A stretch of DNA of 64,000 nt from Acidimicrobiaceae bacterium. Its GTDB lineage: Bacteria; Actinomycetota; Acidimicrobiia; Acidimicrobiales; UBA8592. Below are positions 10,419-21,340 of the stretch, one piece after another. A program made the translations under genes and the position numbers. Under the pieces are notes generated by a model. The model was given only the letters and a program-made list of their open reading frames with translations, was not told where the DNA came from and made no database searches. The stretch spans positions 1 to 64,000 of the forward strand of contig JAHECR010000009.1 in assembly GCA_024641655.1 (NCBI GenBank). Reading direction: 5' to 3'. Numbering within the stretch: the stretch's first letter is position 1; the number at the start of each line of letters is the position of its first letter.

Positions 10419-13313
10419 CTAGAGCCTGCCGGCAGCGCGCAGGATCGGCTCGAGGTAGCGTCCGGTGTGGCTTTCGTGGGTCTTCGCGACCACCTCCGGG
10501 GCGCCTTCGACGACGACGGTGCCCCCACCGTCGCCACCGGCTGGACCGAGGTCGATGATCCAGTCGGAGGACTTGATCACATCGAGATTGTGTTCGATCA
10601 CCAGCACGGTGTTGCCTTGGTCGACCAGGCGGCTCAGCACCGACATGAGCTTGCGCACGTCCTCGAAATGCAGACCCGTCGTGGGCTCGTCGAGGATGTA
10701 GATCGTATGGCCGGTCGACCGCTTCGCCAGTTCGCTCGCCAACTTGACTCGCTGGGCCTCCCCGCCCGACAGCGTTGGCGCTGGCTGACCGAGCCGCACG
10801 TAGCCGAGGCCGACGTCGACCAACGTCTGCATGTGCCGTGCGATCGGGGGCTGGTTGGCGAAGAACTCGAGAGCCTGCTCGCACGGCAGATCGAGCACTT
10901 CGGCGATCGAGCGGCCCTTGAACCGGATGTCGAGCGTGTCACGGTTGTAGCGAGCCCCTTTGCACACTTCGCAGGGCACGTAGACGTCGGGGAGGAAGTG
11001 CATCTCGATCTTGATCGTGCCGTCGCCGGCACAGGCCTCGCATCGGCCCCCCTTGACGTTGAAGGAGAACCGGCCGGGGAGATAGCCACGGACCTTTGCC
11101 TCGGCGGTCTGCGCGAACAACTTGCGGACGTGGTCGAACACCCCCGTGTAGGTCGCGGGGTTCGAACGAGGGGTGCGACCGATCGGTTGCTGATCGATGT
11201 TGATGACCTTGTCGAGCGCTTCGAGACCGTCGATCGCGGTGTGCAGCCCCGGCGGCGTCTTTGACTTGTACACATGCTGCATCAGCGACCGGAACAAGAT
11301 GTCGTTCACGAGCGTCGACTTGCCCGACCCCGAGACCCCGGTGACGGTCACGAAACACCCGAGGGGGATGTCGACGTCGATGTTCTTGAGGTTGTGTTCA
11401 CGGGCGCCGCGAATCGTGAGCCACTCCTCCCCTGGCTTGCGCCGGAGCTCCGGCACCGGGACCGAACGGGTACCGGCGAGGTACTGGCCGGTGAGTGACT
11501 CCTTGTTCTTCAGCAGCTTGGCAACGCTGCCGGAGTGCACGATCGCGCCGCCGTGCTCGCCCGCCCCCGGTCCGATGTCGACGACGTGATCGGCGACCCG
11601 GATCGTCTCCTCGTCGTGTTCGACCACGATGACGGTGTTGCCGAGGTTCCGGAGTCGCTCGAGGGTCTCGATCAGGCGCTGGTTGTCGCGTTGGTGCAGT
11701 CCGATGGACGGCTCGTCGAGCACGTAGAGCACACCGACGAGGCCCGAGCCGATCTGGGAGGCCAGGCGGATGCGCTGGGCCTCGCCTCCCGACAAGGTGC
11801 CGGCAGAGCGGCCGAGCGAGAGATACTCGAGCCCGACGTCGAGGAGGAACCCCATCCGGGCGTTGATCTCCTTGAGGACCTCCTCGGCGATCAGGGCGTC
11901 GCGATCGGTCAAGTGCAGCCCGGCCAGGCAGGCCGCGGCGTCGGAGATCGACATCGCGCAGATCTCGGCGATGTTGCGGCCGTCGATCGTGACCGCGAGC
12001 GACAGCGGCCGGAGTCTCGCTCCCCCACAGGCGGGACAGGGCACCTCTCGCATGTAGCCCTCGACCTGGTCGCGCTGGCTGTCGGTCTCGGCTTCGCTGT
12101 GTCGACGGCGAAGGTACGGGAGGATGCCCTCGTAGCGGGCCGCGTAGGTGCGGGCGCGGCCATAGCGGTTCTTGTACTTGACCGTGACCCGCGAGGCGCT
12201 GCCGCCCTCGAGCAGCAGCTTGGTCGCCTTGGCGGGAAGCTTCTCCCAGGCCACGTCCATCGAGATGCCGTGCTCGTCCGCTACCGCCTCGATGAGGCGA
12301 TGGAAATACTGGCTGCGCCCCCCCGCCCAGGGTGCGATCGCGCCCTCGGTGAGGCTCAGCGCCGGATTCGGGACCACGAGCTCCGGGTCGACCTCGTAGG
12401 CGGTGCCGAGACCGTCGCACGCCGTGCACGCGCCATAGGGCGAGTTGAACGAGAAGTTGCGCGGGGCGAGCTCCTCGAAGGACTTGCCGTCACTCGGGCG
12501 GCTCAGATGCTGCGAGAACGTGAGGACCTCGGGCTCGGCAGCGTCGTCGTCGCCGGTTTCGGCGCGCCGCACGATCTCGATCTGGGCCACGCCGTCCGCG
12601 AGGCCGAGCGCGGTCTCCATGGATTCGGTGAGCCGACGATCGATGCCCTCCCGCAACACCAGACGATCGACGATGACCTCGATGTCGTGCATCTCGTAGC
12701 GCTCGAGCTGCAGCCGAGGCGTCCCGTCGTCGTTGGTGCCGGCGACATCGGCCAGCTCGACGACCTCGCCGTCGATGCGGGCCCGCACGAAGCCCTCCGC
12801 GGCGAGGTCGGTGACCAGCGTGTCGTAGGTGCCTTTGCGGCCGCGCACCACCGGTGCCAGCACCTGGAAACGGGTGCCTTCGGGCAATGCCAGGACGCGG
12901 TCGACGATCTGTTGGGGGGTCTGACGCACGAGGCGCTCACCGGTCTCGGGATCGTGGGGGACGCCGACGCGTGCGAACAGGAGGCGCAGATAGTCGTACA
13001 CCTCGGTGATGGTCCCGACCGTCGAGCGCGGGTTGCGGCTGGCGCTCTTCTGATCGATGGAGATCGCCGGCGACAGGCCTTCGATGAAGTCGACGTCGGG
13101 CTTGTCCATCTGCCCGAGGAACTGCCGGGCGTACGCCGACAACGACTCGACGTAGCGCCGCTGACCCTCGGCGTAGATGGTGTCGAAGGCGAGCGAGGAC
13201 TTCCCCGACCCCGACAACCCGGTGAAGACGATCAGCTTGTCGCGCGGGAGTTCGAGGTCGACATTGCGCAGATTGTGCTCTCGGGCGCCCTGGATGACGA
13301 GTCGATCGGCCAC
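10419..13313 (-). CDS. uvrA: excinuclease ABC subunit A
   Basis: This is the DNA damage-sensing ATPase of nucleotide excision repair, 964 residues, close to the family norm. It contains two ABC ATPase modules: [26 protein letters not shown] at the N-terminus and [13 protein letters not shown] in the second half, each with an LSGGEAQR signature. Zinc-binding Cys pairs include [17 protein letters not shown] and CEACAGDG with CEVCKGARY. It starts with GTG at 13313. It lies between uvrC and an ABC1 kinase gene on the same strand with about 10 bases on either side. Confidence 0.98.
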   Translation of the reverse strand: MADRLVIQGAREHNLRNVDLELPRDKLIVFTGLSGSGKSSLAFDTIYAEGQRRYVESLSAYARQFLGQMDKPDVDFIEGLSPAISIDQKSASRNPRSTVGTITEVYDYLRLLFARVGVPHDPETGERLVRQTPQQIVDRVLALPEGTRFQVLAPVVRGRKGTYDTLVTDLAAEGFVRARIDGEVVELADVAGTNDDGTPRLQLERYEMHDIEVIVDRLVLREGIDRRLTESMETALGLADGVAQIEIVRRAETGDDDAAEPEVLTFSQHLSRPSDGKSFEELAPRNFSFNSPYGACTACDGLGTAYEVDPELVVPNPALSLTEGAIAPWAGGRSQYFHRLIEAVADEHGISMDVAWEKLPAKATKLLLEGGSASRVTVKYKNRYGRARTYAARYEGILPYLRRRHSEAETDSQRDQVEGYMREVPCPACGGARLRPLSLAVTIDGRNIAEICAMSISDAAACLAGLHLTDRDALIAEEVLKEINARMGFLLDVGLEYLSLGRSAGTLSGGEAQRIRLASQIGSGLVGVLYVLDEPSIGLHQRDNQRLIETLERLRNLGNTVIVVEHDEETIRVADHVVDIGPGAGEHGGAIVHSGSVAKLLKNKESLTGQYLAGTRSVPVPELRRKPGEEWLTIRGAREHNLKNIDVDIPLGCFVTVTGVSGSGKSTLVNDILFRSLMQHVYKSKTPPGLHTAIDGLEALDKVINIDQQPIGRTPRSNPATYTGVFDHVRKLFAQTAEAKVRGYLPGRFSFNVKGGRCEACAGDGTIKIEMHFLPDVYVPCEVCKGARYNRDTLDIRFKGRSIAEVLDLPCEQALEFFANQPPIARHMQTLVDVGLGYVRLGQPAPTLSGGEAQRVKLASELAKRSTGHTIYILDEPTTGLHFEDVRKLMSVLSRLVDQGNTVLVIEHNLDVIKSSDWIIDLGPAGGDGGGTVVVEGAPEVVAKTHESHTGRYLEPILRAAGRL

Positions 13314-13322
13314 GCCAGCAAT

Positions 13323-14732
13323 CTACTCAGGTGCAGTGACGAACCCAGGGCCGGGCACCCACCCTTGCGCCTCACGGCCGAGATCGGTGGAAGGAGGGCC
13401 GTCGACCCACGGCCAGAGCTCCTCGGCGACGCGACGCCAGTCCGCGGTCGCGTTGAGGCGACCGAACACGGCGTACAGGCCAAGGTTGATGCGCTGGATG
13501 ATGACGAAATCGCTCGGCACGTTCGCGGCCTTGCGGATCTCCGCGAACCGCCCCGTCGGGTCGAAGATGTGCCGCACGGTCGAAGAGGCGAACTCCTCGG
13601 TGATCGTGTAGGGACCGGGCTCACGCACGAACTCGTAGAAGTGACTGAAGTACTCGGCCACATCCGCGTCGGCGAACTCGGCTCCGGTCCGGAGAAGGCC
13701 GAGATCCTCCACGACGGCGCGGAACCGCGCCGGGTCGTGCTCGAGCACCATCGAGGTCAGCATCGCCTCGAAACCTGCGAGCGCGGCGTCGTCGAAGCGC
13801 TTCACGAGACCGAAGTCGAGGAACGTGACCCGCCCCCCGGGTTCGAAAAGGTAGTTGCCCGGGTGCGGATCGCCGTTGAACGCCCCGAGTCGGTAGATGC
13901 TGCCGAACGCGAACCGGTAGATGGTCTCCGCGGCCAGGTTGCGCTCGTGTTGACTCCACCCCATGACCTCGTCGAAGCGCACCCCCGACGCCAGCTCCGA
14001 CGTGAGCACCGTGCCCGTGGACAGCTCGTCGACCACCGCCGGGATCCCGATGGAGGGATGCCCGGCGAAGTACGACGCAAAGGCGCGTTGGTTCATCGCC
14101 TCGTGGCGATAATCGATCTCCTCGCTCAGTCGCGCCTTGAGCTCGGCCACGACCGGCCCGGGCTCGAGGCCGGGGAACAGCCGGGCGAGCCCACGGAACA
14201 CCACGTCCGCGGTGGTGAGATCGCTGGCGATCGCCTCCTTGACGCCCGGATACTGCACCTTCACCGCCACCGGGCGGCCGTCATGGGTGATGGCCCGGTG
14301 GACCTGACCGATCGACGCTGCGGCGATCGGGTCGGGGTCCCACACCGCGAAGAGCTCACCGGGCCGGGCCCCCAGCTGATCGGCGATCACCGATTCGACC
14401 AGTGCCACGCTCATCGGCGGCGCATCCTGCTGGAGTTGGGCGAGGGTAGAGCGGACGGTGTCGGGCATCCCCTGATCGAGGTAGCTGGCCATCTGACCGA
14501 CCTTCATGAGGGCGCCCTTCATGTTCCCGAGCAGCGCCACCGCCTGCTGCGCGGTCTCGATCTGGAACCGTCGGTCCAGCTCGTCCTTGCGCTCGGCGGA
14601 CGCGAAGACCCGCCGGGCGCGATGGCGCGCCCAGCTCGCCCCGGTGCGCCCACCGAAGGTGGCGAGCTTGCGCGTGCGGTGGAAGGCACTTCGATGCGCA
14701 ACCGGTTTGGAGCCTCCGCGATCGTCGGACAC
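13323..14732 (-). CDS. ABC1/UbiB-family atypical kinase
   Basis: This 469-residue protein has the ABC1 (AarF/UbiB/ADCK) hallmarks. They are KVGQ in [15 protein letters not shown], an Ala-rich loop ASIGQVHRA in place of a glycine-rich loop, VAVKVQYPG with the nucleotide-binding Lys, and catalytic [11 protein letters not shown] followed by LDFGLVKR. Family members act in ubiquinone biosynthesis or lipid homeostasis; the target here is unknown. Its place inside the uvrB-uvrA-uvrC run, three bases after uvrB and nine before uvrA, is unusual and implies co-expression with repair genes. Confidence 0.9.
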   Translation of the reverse strand: MSDDRGGSKPVAHRSAFHRTRKLATFGGRTGASWARHRARRVFASAERKDELDRRFQIETAQQAVALLGNMKGALMKVGQMASYLDQGMPDTVRSTLAQLQQDAPPMSVALVESVIADQLGARPGELFAVWDPDPIAAASIGQVHRAITHDGRPVAVKVQYPGVKEAIASDLTTADVVFRGLARLFPGLEPGPVVAELKARLSEEIDYRHEAMNQRAFASYFAGHPSIGIPAVVDELSTGTVLTSELASGVRFDEVMGWSQHERNLAAETIYRFAFGSIYRLGAFNGDPHPGNYLFEPGGRVTFLDFGLVKRFDDAALAGFEAMLTSMVLEHDPARFRAVVEDLGLLRTGAEFADADVAEYFSHFYEFVREPGPYTITEEFASSTVRHIFDPTGRFAEIRKAANVPSDFVIIQRINLGLYAVFGRLNATADWRRVAEELWPWVDGPPSTDLGREAQGWVPGPGFVTAPE

Positions 14733-14735
14733 GGC

Positions 14736-16781
14736 TCAGACCACGTCGCGCAGCTCGCGCTTGAGATCCTTGATCTCGTCGCGCAGGCGTGCCGCGTACT
14801 CGAAGCGCAGCTCGGCCGACGCGTCGTGCATCTCCTCCTCCAGCGTGCGGATGAGCCGCTCGAGTTCCTCGCCCGGCAGCTCCGCCACCGCGCCGACGAT
14901 ACGGCGCCGACCATCGCGGCTGCGCGAACGTGACTCCCCCCTGGGGACCGGCGCCTTGTCCTCCGAGGGGCGCAACATCGCCAAGATGTCGGTGACCGCC
15001 TTGCGAATCGTCTGGGGATCGATGCCGTTGGCCTCGTTGTAGGCCAGCTGCCGCTGCCGGCGCCGGTTCGTCTCGCTGATCGCCCGCTGCATCGAGTCGG
15101 TCACCTGGTCGGCGTACATCACGACCTCGCCGCCGACGTTGCGGGCGGCGCGCCCGATCGTCTGTACGAGAGAGGTCTCGCTGCGCAGAAAACCCTCCTT
15201 GTCGGCGTCGAGGATCGCGACCAGGGAGACCTCCGGGAGATCGAGCCCCTCACGGAGCAGGTTGATACCCACCAGGACGTCGAACTCGCCCAGGCGCAGA
15301 TCTCGCAGGATCTCGATGCGCTGGATCGTGTCGACCTCGCTGTGGAGGTACCGGACCCGCACTCCCAGCTCCAAGAGATAGTCGGTGAGGTCCTCGGACA
15401 TCTTCTTCGTGAGCGTGGTGACGAGCACCCGTTCATCGCGTTCGGTTCGCTCCCGGATCAGCTCGAGCAGGTCGTCGATCTGGCCCTTGGTGGGTTTGAC
15501 GACGACCTTCGGGTCGACCAGCCCGGTGGGACGGATGATCTGCTCGACGACCTGCTGGGAGATCTCCAGCTCGTACTTGCTCGGCGTCGCCGACAAGAAC
15601 ACGACCTGGTTCAGGCGCTCCATGATCTCCTCGAAACGCAGCGGCCGGTTGTCGCCCGCCGACGGGAGCCGGAAGCCGTGCTCGATCAGGGTCGCCTTGC
15701 GCGACCGGTCGCCCTCGAACTGCCCGTGGAACTGCGGCACCGCAACGTGGGACTCGTCGATGACGCACAGGAAGTCCGACGGGAAGTAGTCCAGCAGCGT
15801 GAACGGGGGTTCGCCGTAGCGGCGACCATCGATGTGCATGGAGTAGTTCTCGATGCCGTTGCAGAACCCGACCTCGCTCATCATCTCGAGGTCGTACTCG
15901 GTGCGCATCCGGAGCCGCTGCGCCTCGAGCAGCTTGCCTTCGGCCTCGAACTGCGCCAGCTGCTGCTGCAGCTCCACCTCGATCCCCTTGACGGCGCGTG
16001 CCATGCGCTCCTCGCCCGTCGCGTAGTGCGTCGCGGGGAACACCACGAGCTCCTCGAGGGTCTCGACCCGCTCGCCGGTGACCGGGTCGATGACCACGAT
16101 GTTCTCGACCTCGTCGCCGAAAAGCTCCACGCGCACGATGTTCTCCTCGTACGCGGCATGGATCTCGATGCTGTCGCCGCGCACCCGGAAGGTGCCCCGT
16201 ACGAGATTGAGATCGTTGCGGTCGTACTGCATGGCGACGAGCTGACGGAGGATCGCCCGCTGGTCGTGTTCCTCGCCCACGCGCAGCACCAGCAGTTGCG
16301 TCTCGTACTCCTCCGGTGAGCCCAGACCGTAGATGCAGCTCACCGAGGCCACCACGATGGTGTCGCGCCGGGTGAGCAGCGCCGAGGTCGAGGCGTGGCG
16401 CAGACGATCGATCTCGTCGTTCACCGACGAGTCCTTCTCGATGTAGGTATCGCTCGAGGGCATGTAGGCCTCGGGCTGGTAGTAGTCGTAGTAGCTGACG
16501 AAGTACTCGACGCGGTTCTTGGGGAAGAACTCGCGCAGTTCGTTGGCGAGCTGCGCCGCCAACGACTTGTTCGGAGCGATGACGAGCGTGGGTCGCTGGA
16601 CGTTGGCGATCGTCCAGGCGATCGTCGCGCTCTTGCCCGAACCGGTGATGCCGAGCAGCGTCTGGAACCGGTCGCCTCGTTCGATCCCCTCCGTCAACGC
16701 GGCGATGGCGGCGGGCTGATCACCCGCAGGCTGGAAGTCGGTGACCATCTCGAAGGGCACGCCGTTTGATCGCTCGACCAT
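14736..16781 (-). CDS. uvrB: excinuclease ABC subunit B
   Basis: UvrB is the helicase-like core of nucleotide excision repair. It has the DEAD-like P-loop [14 protein letters not shown], the beta-hairpin region [20 protein letters not shown] in [14 protein letters not shown], and motif [13 protein letters not shown]-terminal UVR domain ([19 protein letters not shown]) would bind UvrC. I placed the start at ATG 16781 (MVERSNG), giving 681 residues, close to the 673 of E. coli; the frame remains open further upstream without homologous character. coaE ends 37 bases upstream. Confidence 0.96.
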   Translation of the reverse strand: MVERSNGVPFEMVTDFQPAGDQPAAIAALTEGIERGDRFQTLLGITGSGKSATIAWTIANVQRPTLVIAPNKSLAAQLANELREFFPKNRVEYFVSYYDYYQPEAYMPSSDTYIEKDSSVNDEIDRLRHASTSALLTRRDTIVVASVSCIYGLGSPEEYETQLLVLRVGEEHDQRAILRQLVAMQYDRNDLNLVRGTFRVRGDSIEIHAAYEENIVRVELFGDEVENIVVIDPVTGERVETLEELVVFPATHYATGEERMARAVKGIEVELQQQLAQFEAEGKLLEAQRLRMRTEYDLEMMSEVGFCNGIENYSMHIDGRRYGEPPFTLLDYFPSDFLCVIDESHVAVPQFHGQFEGDRSRKATLIEHGFRLPSAGDNRPLRFEEIMERLNQVVFLSATPSKYELEISQQVVEQIIRPTGLVDPKVVVKPTKGQIDDLLELIRERTERDERVLVTTLTKKMSEDLTDYLLELGVRVRYLHSEVDTIQRIEILRDLRLGEFDVLVGINLLREGLDLPEVSLVAILDADKEGFLRSETSLVQTIGRAARNVGGEVVMYADQVTDSMQRAISETNRRRQRQLAYNEANGIDPQTIRKAVTDILAMLRPSEDKAPVPRGESRSRSRDGRRRIVGAVAELPGEELERLIRTLEEEMHDASAELRFEYAARLRDEIKDLKRELRDVV

Positions 16782-16818
16782 GACGTCGAGCCTACTGAGC
16801 GCTGGTGACAGCCAGAAG

Positions 16819-17445
16819 CTAGGAGGGGGACGACTCCGAGAGCGCCAGCATCCACTCCCAGCAGGCGTCGAGTTGCGGCTCGAGCTCCTCGATCGTGCCC
16901 GAGTTGGTGATGAGGCGGTCGGCAATCCCGTTGCGCAGCTCTCGCGCGGCCTGGGCTGCGATGCGGGCGCGTGCGTCGTCCTCGGAGAAGCCCCGAAAGG
17001 CCATCAACCGTGCGACCGCGAGGTCGGGCTCGCAGTCGACGACGATCTTCGCCGTGAACGTCGTGTATTCGGGGCGCGTCGTGCCATCGGGGGTGATCAT
17101 GAGCGGAATGTCGACGAGCACCGTGTCGCCCGCGGCGAGAAAGGCGGCGCGCCGTGCCATCATCTCCTCGACCACCGCAGGGTGCACCATCTGGTTGAGC
17201 GCGGCGAGTTGCTCGGCGTCGTTGAACACGATGCCGGCCACCGCCTGGCGATCCAAGGTGCCACCCTCCCCAACGATCCCGTCTCCGAAGTGCGCAACCA
17301 TCGCCGCGAACACCGACCCTCCGGGTTCTTGGAGTTCTCGAACGATGGCGTCGGTATCGACGAGCGTCGCCCCCCGGGCGACGAGCCCGTTCGCCACCGT
17401 GGACTTCCCCGAACCGATTCCGCCAGTGAGCCCGAATTCAGCCAT
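16819..17445 (-). CDS. coaE: dephospho-CoA kinase
   Basis: This enzyme performs the last step of coenzyme A synthesis, phosphorylating the 3'-hydroxyl of dephospho-CoA. The 208-residue protein begins [16 protein letters not shown] (Walker A), followed by DTDAIVREL and the CoA-domain segment VLVDIPLM. The chosen ATG at 17445 gives the normal family length; a longer open frame to 17595 adds no recognisable sequence. It is the first gene of the minus-strand run that continues into the uvr genes and is divergent from the response regulator at 17623. Confidence 0.94.
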   Translation of the reverse strand: MAEFGLTGGIGSGKSTVANGLVARGATLVDTDAIVRELQEPGGSVFAAMVAHFGDGIVGEGGTLDRQAVAGIVFNDAEQLAALNQMVHPAVVEEMMARRAAFLAAGDTVLVDIPLMITPDGTTRPEYTTFTAKIVVDCEPDLAVARLMAFRGFSEDDARARIAAQAARELRNGIADRLITNSGTIEELEPQLDACWEWMLALSESSPS

Positions 17446-17622
17446 GACCAGCACCGTAGCGAACAGTTCGACCAGGCCGCACGACCTCCCCAATTCATCC
17501 GAACTCCTCAGTAATCCACAGGGCGCGCCGATGGAGGCTCGCACATCAGGAGGGTCTGTTTCGGTGCTGGCTGCCGCCCCAGCAAAGCCCGTCACGACGC
17601 GAGCACACGGGAATTGACGTTC

Positions 17623-18291
17623 ATGGCAATACGACTGCTGCTAGCCGACGATCATCGCATGGTTCGAGAAGGCATCAAGCGCGCGCTCACCGACCACGGT
17701 TTCGACGTGATCGGGGAAGCCTCCGACGGCGACGAAGTCGTCCGGATGGTGAGCGAGCTGAAGCCGGAGATCGTGCTGTTGGCCACCAACATGCCGGGGC
17801 AGTCCGGCATCGATGCGTGCCGACAGATCCAGGCGAACGGGACGAGGTCACGCATCGTGATGCTCGCGCCCCACGCCGACACCGAATCGTTCACCCTCGC
17901 CATGCAGGCCGGGGCCAACGGTTACCTCGTCAAGGCCAACGCCTTGTCCGAGCTCGCCACGGCCCTGCGGCTGTGCGCGGCCGGCGAGACGGTGATCGCC
18001 CCCCAGATGAAGTCGGTGATGCTCGGCGAGGCCCAGCGCAACAGGGAACGCGCCAGCGTGGCCGCCAATGCCCAGGCCTCCAAGGTCCGAGGCCTCATCA
18101 CCAAGCGTGAGGAGGAAGTCCTCCAGCTGATCGCCGACGGCTGCTCGACCCCCGAGGTCGCGAGCGAGCTCTACATCAGCCAGAAGACGGTGAAGAACCA
18201 CCTCGCGTCGATCTACCAGAAGCTCGATGCCCGTGATCGCACGCAAGCCGTGCTCACCGCCGTGCGCCTCGGCATCGTCGCGCTGAACTGA
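17623..18291 (+). CDS. NarL/LuxR-type response regulator with a degenerate receiver domain
   Basis: This 222-residue protein has an N-terminal receiver fold (residues 1-120) and a C-terminal LuxR helix-turn-helix (TKREEEVLQLIADGCSTPEVASELYISQKTVKNHLASIYQKL). The acidic pair Asp9-Asp10 and Lys104 are kept. The position of the phospho-acceptor Asp is Ala54 (VLLATNMPG instead of VLLDxNMPG), and the switch Thr/Ser is Ala82 (MLAPHAD). It therefore probably works without aspartyl phosphorylation, as an atypical regulator controlled by ligand, partner or abundance. The ATG at 17623 is preferred to the TTG at 17614. No histidine kinase gene is adjacent. Confidence 0.9.
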   Translation: MAIRLLLADDHRMVREGIKRALTDHGFDVIGEASDGDEVVRMVSELKPEIVLLATNMPGQSGIDACRQIQANGTRSRIVMLAPHADTESFTLAMQAGANGYLVKANALSELATALRLCAAGETVIAPQMKSVMLGEAQRNRERASVAANAQASKVRGLITKREEEVLQLIADGCSTPEVASELYISQKTVKNHLASIYQKLDARDRTQAVLTAVRLGIVALN

Positions 18292-18345
18292 CCCCCGTTT
18301 CGATCACGGCACCCTCGGCGCGTGACGCGCTGGGGACGCGACGAG

Positions 18346-18381
18346 GCCTCGCAGGGAACCACCGGGCGGCTCCTGCGAGGC
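18346..18381. terminator. Bidirectional terminator-like hairpin between the response regulator and rpsA
   Basis: A perfect 10-bp inverted repeat, GCCTCGCAGG at 18346-18355 and CCTGCGAGGC at 18372-18381, lies between two convergent genes, about 55 bases after one stop and 45 after the other. There is only a weak T run on the plus side, so Rho-independent action is plausible but not certain. Confidence 0.6.
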
Positions 18382-18426
18382 TTCCTCGCGTCGTGTCGGT
18401 GACAGGGGTGAGCGGCCAGGAGGCCC

Positions 18427-19800
18427 TCAGTCGTCGGTGTCGTCTTCGGAGTCGGCGGGGGCCCCGACGGCGCCCGGCCCTTCGTCGACCTCGCCACCTT
18501 CGTAGGCCGCCCACGCCTTGTCGAGCTCGGCGGCGGCTTCGGGATCGAGCTCGAGCGCAGGGCCGATGTAGTTGCCCTCGTCGTCGTAGTTCTGCTCGCC
18601 GAAGTGCTCCTGGTACTCGGCTGCGACCACACCACCTTCGGCGGCCTGCTTGATCGACAGGCTGATCCGGCGGCGCTGGAGGTCGATGTCGATGATCTTG
18701 ACCCACAGCTCCTCGCCAGGGGTGACGACCTGTTCCGGGAGGTCGACGTGGTGCGCCGACATCTCCGAGATGTGGACCAGACCTTCGATGCTCTCGCCCA
18801 CCTGGACGAACGCCCCGAACGGCACCAGCTTCGTGACCCGCCCGTACACGAGCTCGCCAACACGGTGACTCGTGGCGAACTCCTGCCAGGGATCTTGCTG
18901 GGTGGCCTTCAGCGACAGGCTGATGCGCTCACGGTCGAGATCGACCTCGAGGACCTCGACGTCGATCTCGTCGCCGACGGAGACCACCGAGGATGGGTGG
19001 TCGACGTGCTTCCACGACAGCTCCGACACGTGGACGAGGCCGTCCATGCCGCCGAGGTCGACGAACGCACCGAAGTTGACGACCGACGACACGACGCCCT
19101 TGCGACGCTCGCCAGGCTTGAGGTTGTCGAGGAACTCTTCGCGCTGTTCCTTCTGCGTCTCCTCGAGCCACGCGCGCCGTGACAGCACGACGTTGTTGCG
19201 GTTCTTGTCGAGCTCGATGATCTTGGCCTCGAGCTCCTTGCCGACGTAGGGCTGGAGGTCGCGGACCCGTCGCAGCTCGACGAGCGATGCGGGGAGGAAG
19301 CCGCGCAGGCCGATGTCGACGATGAGGCCGCCCTTGACGACCTCGATGACCAGGCCCTTGACGACGCCCTCGGCTTCTTTGACCTCTTCGATCTTGCCCC
19401 AGGCGCGCTCGTACTGCGCGCGCTTCTTGGACAGGATCAGACGACCCTCCTTGTCCTCCTTCTGGAGGACGAGGGCTTCGATACGCTCGCCGAGAGTGAC
19501 GACCTCCGAGGGGTCGATGTCGTTTCGGATCGACAGCTCGCGGGAGGGGATGACGCCCTCGGACTTGTAGCCGATGTCGAGCAGGACCTCGTCGCGGTCG
19601 ACTTTGACCACGGATCCCTCGACGAGTTGGCCGTCCTCGACCGACACCATGGTGGCGGCGAAGGCATCGTCGAGCGACTGCCCGCCGAGGTCGTCGACGG
19701 CGATCTCACGAGGGACGTACCCCTCGATGTCCCTATAGGGATTGTCGGCGTCGGTGGCGGTTGTCGGGTCGGTGGTCGGGTCGGTGATGGTGTCGGACAC
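18427..19800 (-). CDS. rpsA: 30S ribosomal protein S1
   Basis: Protein S1 binds mRNA on the small ribosomal subunit. The 457-residue protein contains four S1 RNA-binding domains. These run from VEGSVVKVDRDEVLLDIGYKSEG, through GGLIVDIGLRGFLPAS and VVSSVVNFGAFVDLGGMDGLVHVSEL, to VTKLVPFGAFVQVGESIEGLVHISEM. This four-domain form is typical of Gram-positive and actinobacterial S1. The tail is acidic. The start is taken as GTG 19800 (VSDTITDPTT), preceded by a weak GAGAAG; the N-terminal 40 residues are Thr/Asp-rich. Confidence 0.95.
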   Translation of the reverse strand: MSDTITDPTTDPTTATDADNPYRDIEGYVPREIAVDDLGGQSLDDAFAATMVSVEDGQLVEGSVVKVDRDEVLLDIGYKSEGVIPSRELSIRNDIDPSEVVTLGERIEALVLQKEDKEGRLILSKKRAQYERAWGKIEEVKEAEGVVKGLVIEVVKGGLIVDIGLRGFLPASLVELRRVRDLQPYVGKELEAKIIELDKNRNNVVLSRRAWLEETQKEQREEFLDNLKPGERRKGVVSSVVNFGAFVDLGGMDGLVHVSELSWKHVDHPSSVVSVGDEIDVEVLEVDLDRERISLSLKATQQDPWQEFATSHRVGELVYGRVTKLVPFGAFVQVGESIEGLVHISEMSAHHVDLPEQVVTPGEELWVKIIDIDLQRRRISLSIKQAAEGGVVAAEYQEHFGEQNYDDEGNYIGPALELDPEAAAELDKAWAAYEGGEVDEGPGAVGAPADSEDDTDD

Positions 19801-19906
19801 GAAAGACTTCTTCTCGGTGAATAGGAATGAGGCGGATGGGACGGATGCTCGGGTCGGATCACGATCAGGACGGACCTGGAGGTGACCCCACGATGGAGAT
19901 TCGAAT

Positions 19907-20647
19907 CTACCAGGCAGCCGAACGCAACCCGACAAGCAGGAATTCGGGTTCGTCGGTCGTCGGCCGGCGCCGGCCGTAGCGTCCCGGCGTGACCGAGTAC
20001 ACCGCCCGGACGTCGAGTCTTGCCGCAGAAGCGAGCAGGCGCAGCTCACGAGGCGTGAAGCAGCTGGTCCACAGGTCGTGTTCCGCCTCCGTGCCCTGCT
20101 CGTCACGAAGAGTGGTGCGCTCGTGGTTGACGCCGCGGTCGGCGTCGAAATCGTCGGAGTCCTCGAGGTACCGCACCTGGAAGTAGGCCGAGAAGGCGCT
20201 CACGGCCAGACGACCGCCGGGATTCAGTGCGCCGGCCATCGCCTTGAGGATGTCGCCGTCGGGGTCCAGGGTCGGAACCGGTCCGCCGGGGCCTCCGGCG
20301 AGACCGAACGCGCCCTGACACAACGAGATCACGGCGTCGAAGCCCCCGTCGAACGCGAGCGCACGGGCGTCGCCGCGCTCGAAGGTCGCCCCGTCGGGTG
20401 CACTCGCACGCGCCAACGCAACGAATCGCTCGCTGATGTCGACGCCATGGACCACGATGCCGCGCCGCGCCAGTTCGTGGGCGTGCCGGCCCGGCCCACA
20501 CCCGACGTCGAGCACCCGCATCCCGGCCTCGAGCCCCAGCTCGTCGACGAGGAAGTCGACCTCCTGGCGGGTGCCGCGGGTGAACGAATAGCGCAGGTAC
20601 GCCCCGCCGAGGTGGTCGGCCATGGGCTCGAACCAGTGGTCGGGCAC
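19907..20647 (-). CDS. class I SAM-dependent methyltransferase
   Basis: The protein is about 246 residues with the SAM motif VLDVGCGPGRHAHELARRG and HGVDISERFVALA, and a following FDAVISLCQGAFG strand. The N-terminus (DHWFEPMADHLGGAYLRYSFTRGT) is characteristic of a conserved actinobacterial methyltransferase family of unknown substrate. GTG 20647 is chosen so that this conserved start is included; ATG 20623 is the alternative. It lies 106 bases upstream of rpsA on the same strand. Confidence 0.82.
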   Translation of the reverse strand: MPDHWFEPMADHLGGAYLRYSFTRGTRQEVDFLVDELGLEAGMRVLDVGCGPGRHAHELARRGIVVHGVDISERFVALARASAPDGATFERGDARALAFDGGFDAVISLCQGAFGLAGGPGGPVPTLDPDGDILKAMAGALNPGGRLAVSAFSAYFQVRYLEDSDDFDADRGVNHERTTLRDEQGTEAEHDLWTSCFTPRELRLLASAARLDVRAVYSVTPGRYGRRRPTTDEPEFLLVGLRSAAW

Positions 20648-20772
20648 GCCTCGACAGTAGCGTGCCCGCCTTGCTGACCCCAGGTCGCTCGACCCATTCG
20701 CGCCCGGGAGTGCAATCGGCAACGACGCTGCGCGATGTCCCTCATGAACACACTCCCACCAAAGGCGCATCG

Positions 20773-21321
20773 ATGCATCGCACCCACCCTCTCCTGACCG
20801 CACTCGCCGCAACCGCTGCGGCAACCACCTTGCTGGCGCTTCCGGCGCTGGCAACCGAGGGCAAGCCCTCGCTGTCACCGCCCGATGCCACCAGCACCAT
20901 TGCCCGCCTCGGTGGCGTCGTCGACGCCCAACCGACACCGGTGCGGCCGACGCCGACGGTTCGACCCGAACGCGAGACGCTCGCAATGAAGTGCGCCGGG
21001 CGCATCGTGCAGAGCGATGCCGGACGTTCCAAGGCCGCCACGTGCGCGTGGCGGCCCACGACGAACCGCGCCGCACGCGGCTACCAGCTCTGGCGCATCA
21101 TCGACGGCGGCGGGCGAGAACTCGCGTGGTCGGGCGGACTCGAATCCCTCGAGGCCGCCACGCGGGTTCCGCTCGACGCCGGCGAGGTCACCTTCGTCGT
21201 GCTCGCCGTCGACGCCGACGGCGCAGTCCTGGGCCGCTCCCGGCCACAGACCGTCACGTTCCCCATGCGCGGCGTCGGACCCGTCGATCGTCGGAAGCTC
21301 GACGGGTCCGCTGCCCGCTGA
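20773..21321 (+). CDS. secreted protein of unknown function with an Fn3-like segment
   Basis: I do not recognise this gene. Starting at ATG 20773 the product is 182 residues with a clear signal peptide (MHRTHPLLTALAATAAATT, then LLALPALA and a likely cleavage after ALA). It is followed by a Pro/Thr-rich linker and a 100-residue C-terminal part (AATCAWRPTTNRAARGYQLWRIIDGGGRELAW to VTFVVLAVDADGAVLGRS) that reads like a single fibronectin type III beta-sandwich. It is located 19 bases before a sigma factor gene on the same strand. The C-terminal part of the anti-sigma candidate two genes downstream has a similar Fn3-like look, so the three may form one envelope-related unit. Confidence 0.65.
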   Translation: MHRTHPLLTALAATAAATTLLALPALATEGKPSLSPPDATSTIARLGGVVDAQPTPVRPTPTVRPERETLAMKCAGRIVQSDAGRSKAATCAWRPTTNRAARGYQLWRIIDGGGRELAWSGGLESLEAATRVPLDAGEVTFVVLAVDADGAVLGRSRPQTVTFPMRGVGPVDRRKLDGSAAR

Positions 21322-21340
21322 CGCCGCCGCCGGTGCGACC

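Noticed and set aside
10408-10884. Possible N-terminal extension of UvrC into uvrA
   Set aside because: UvrC homology begins at PGSYQFK, the AGGAGG site fits ATG 10407, and the extension is the out-of-frame reading of the uvrA 3' end.
11535-14933. A very long open frame on the plus strand (over 1100 codons) opposite uvrA and the ABC1 kinase gene
   Set aside because: It mirrors the codon bias of the genuine minus-strand genes and has an Arg/Gly/Asp/His-rich translation with no domain. It is an antisense shadow typical of GC-rich DNA.
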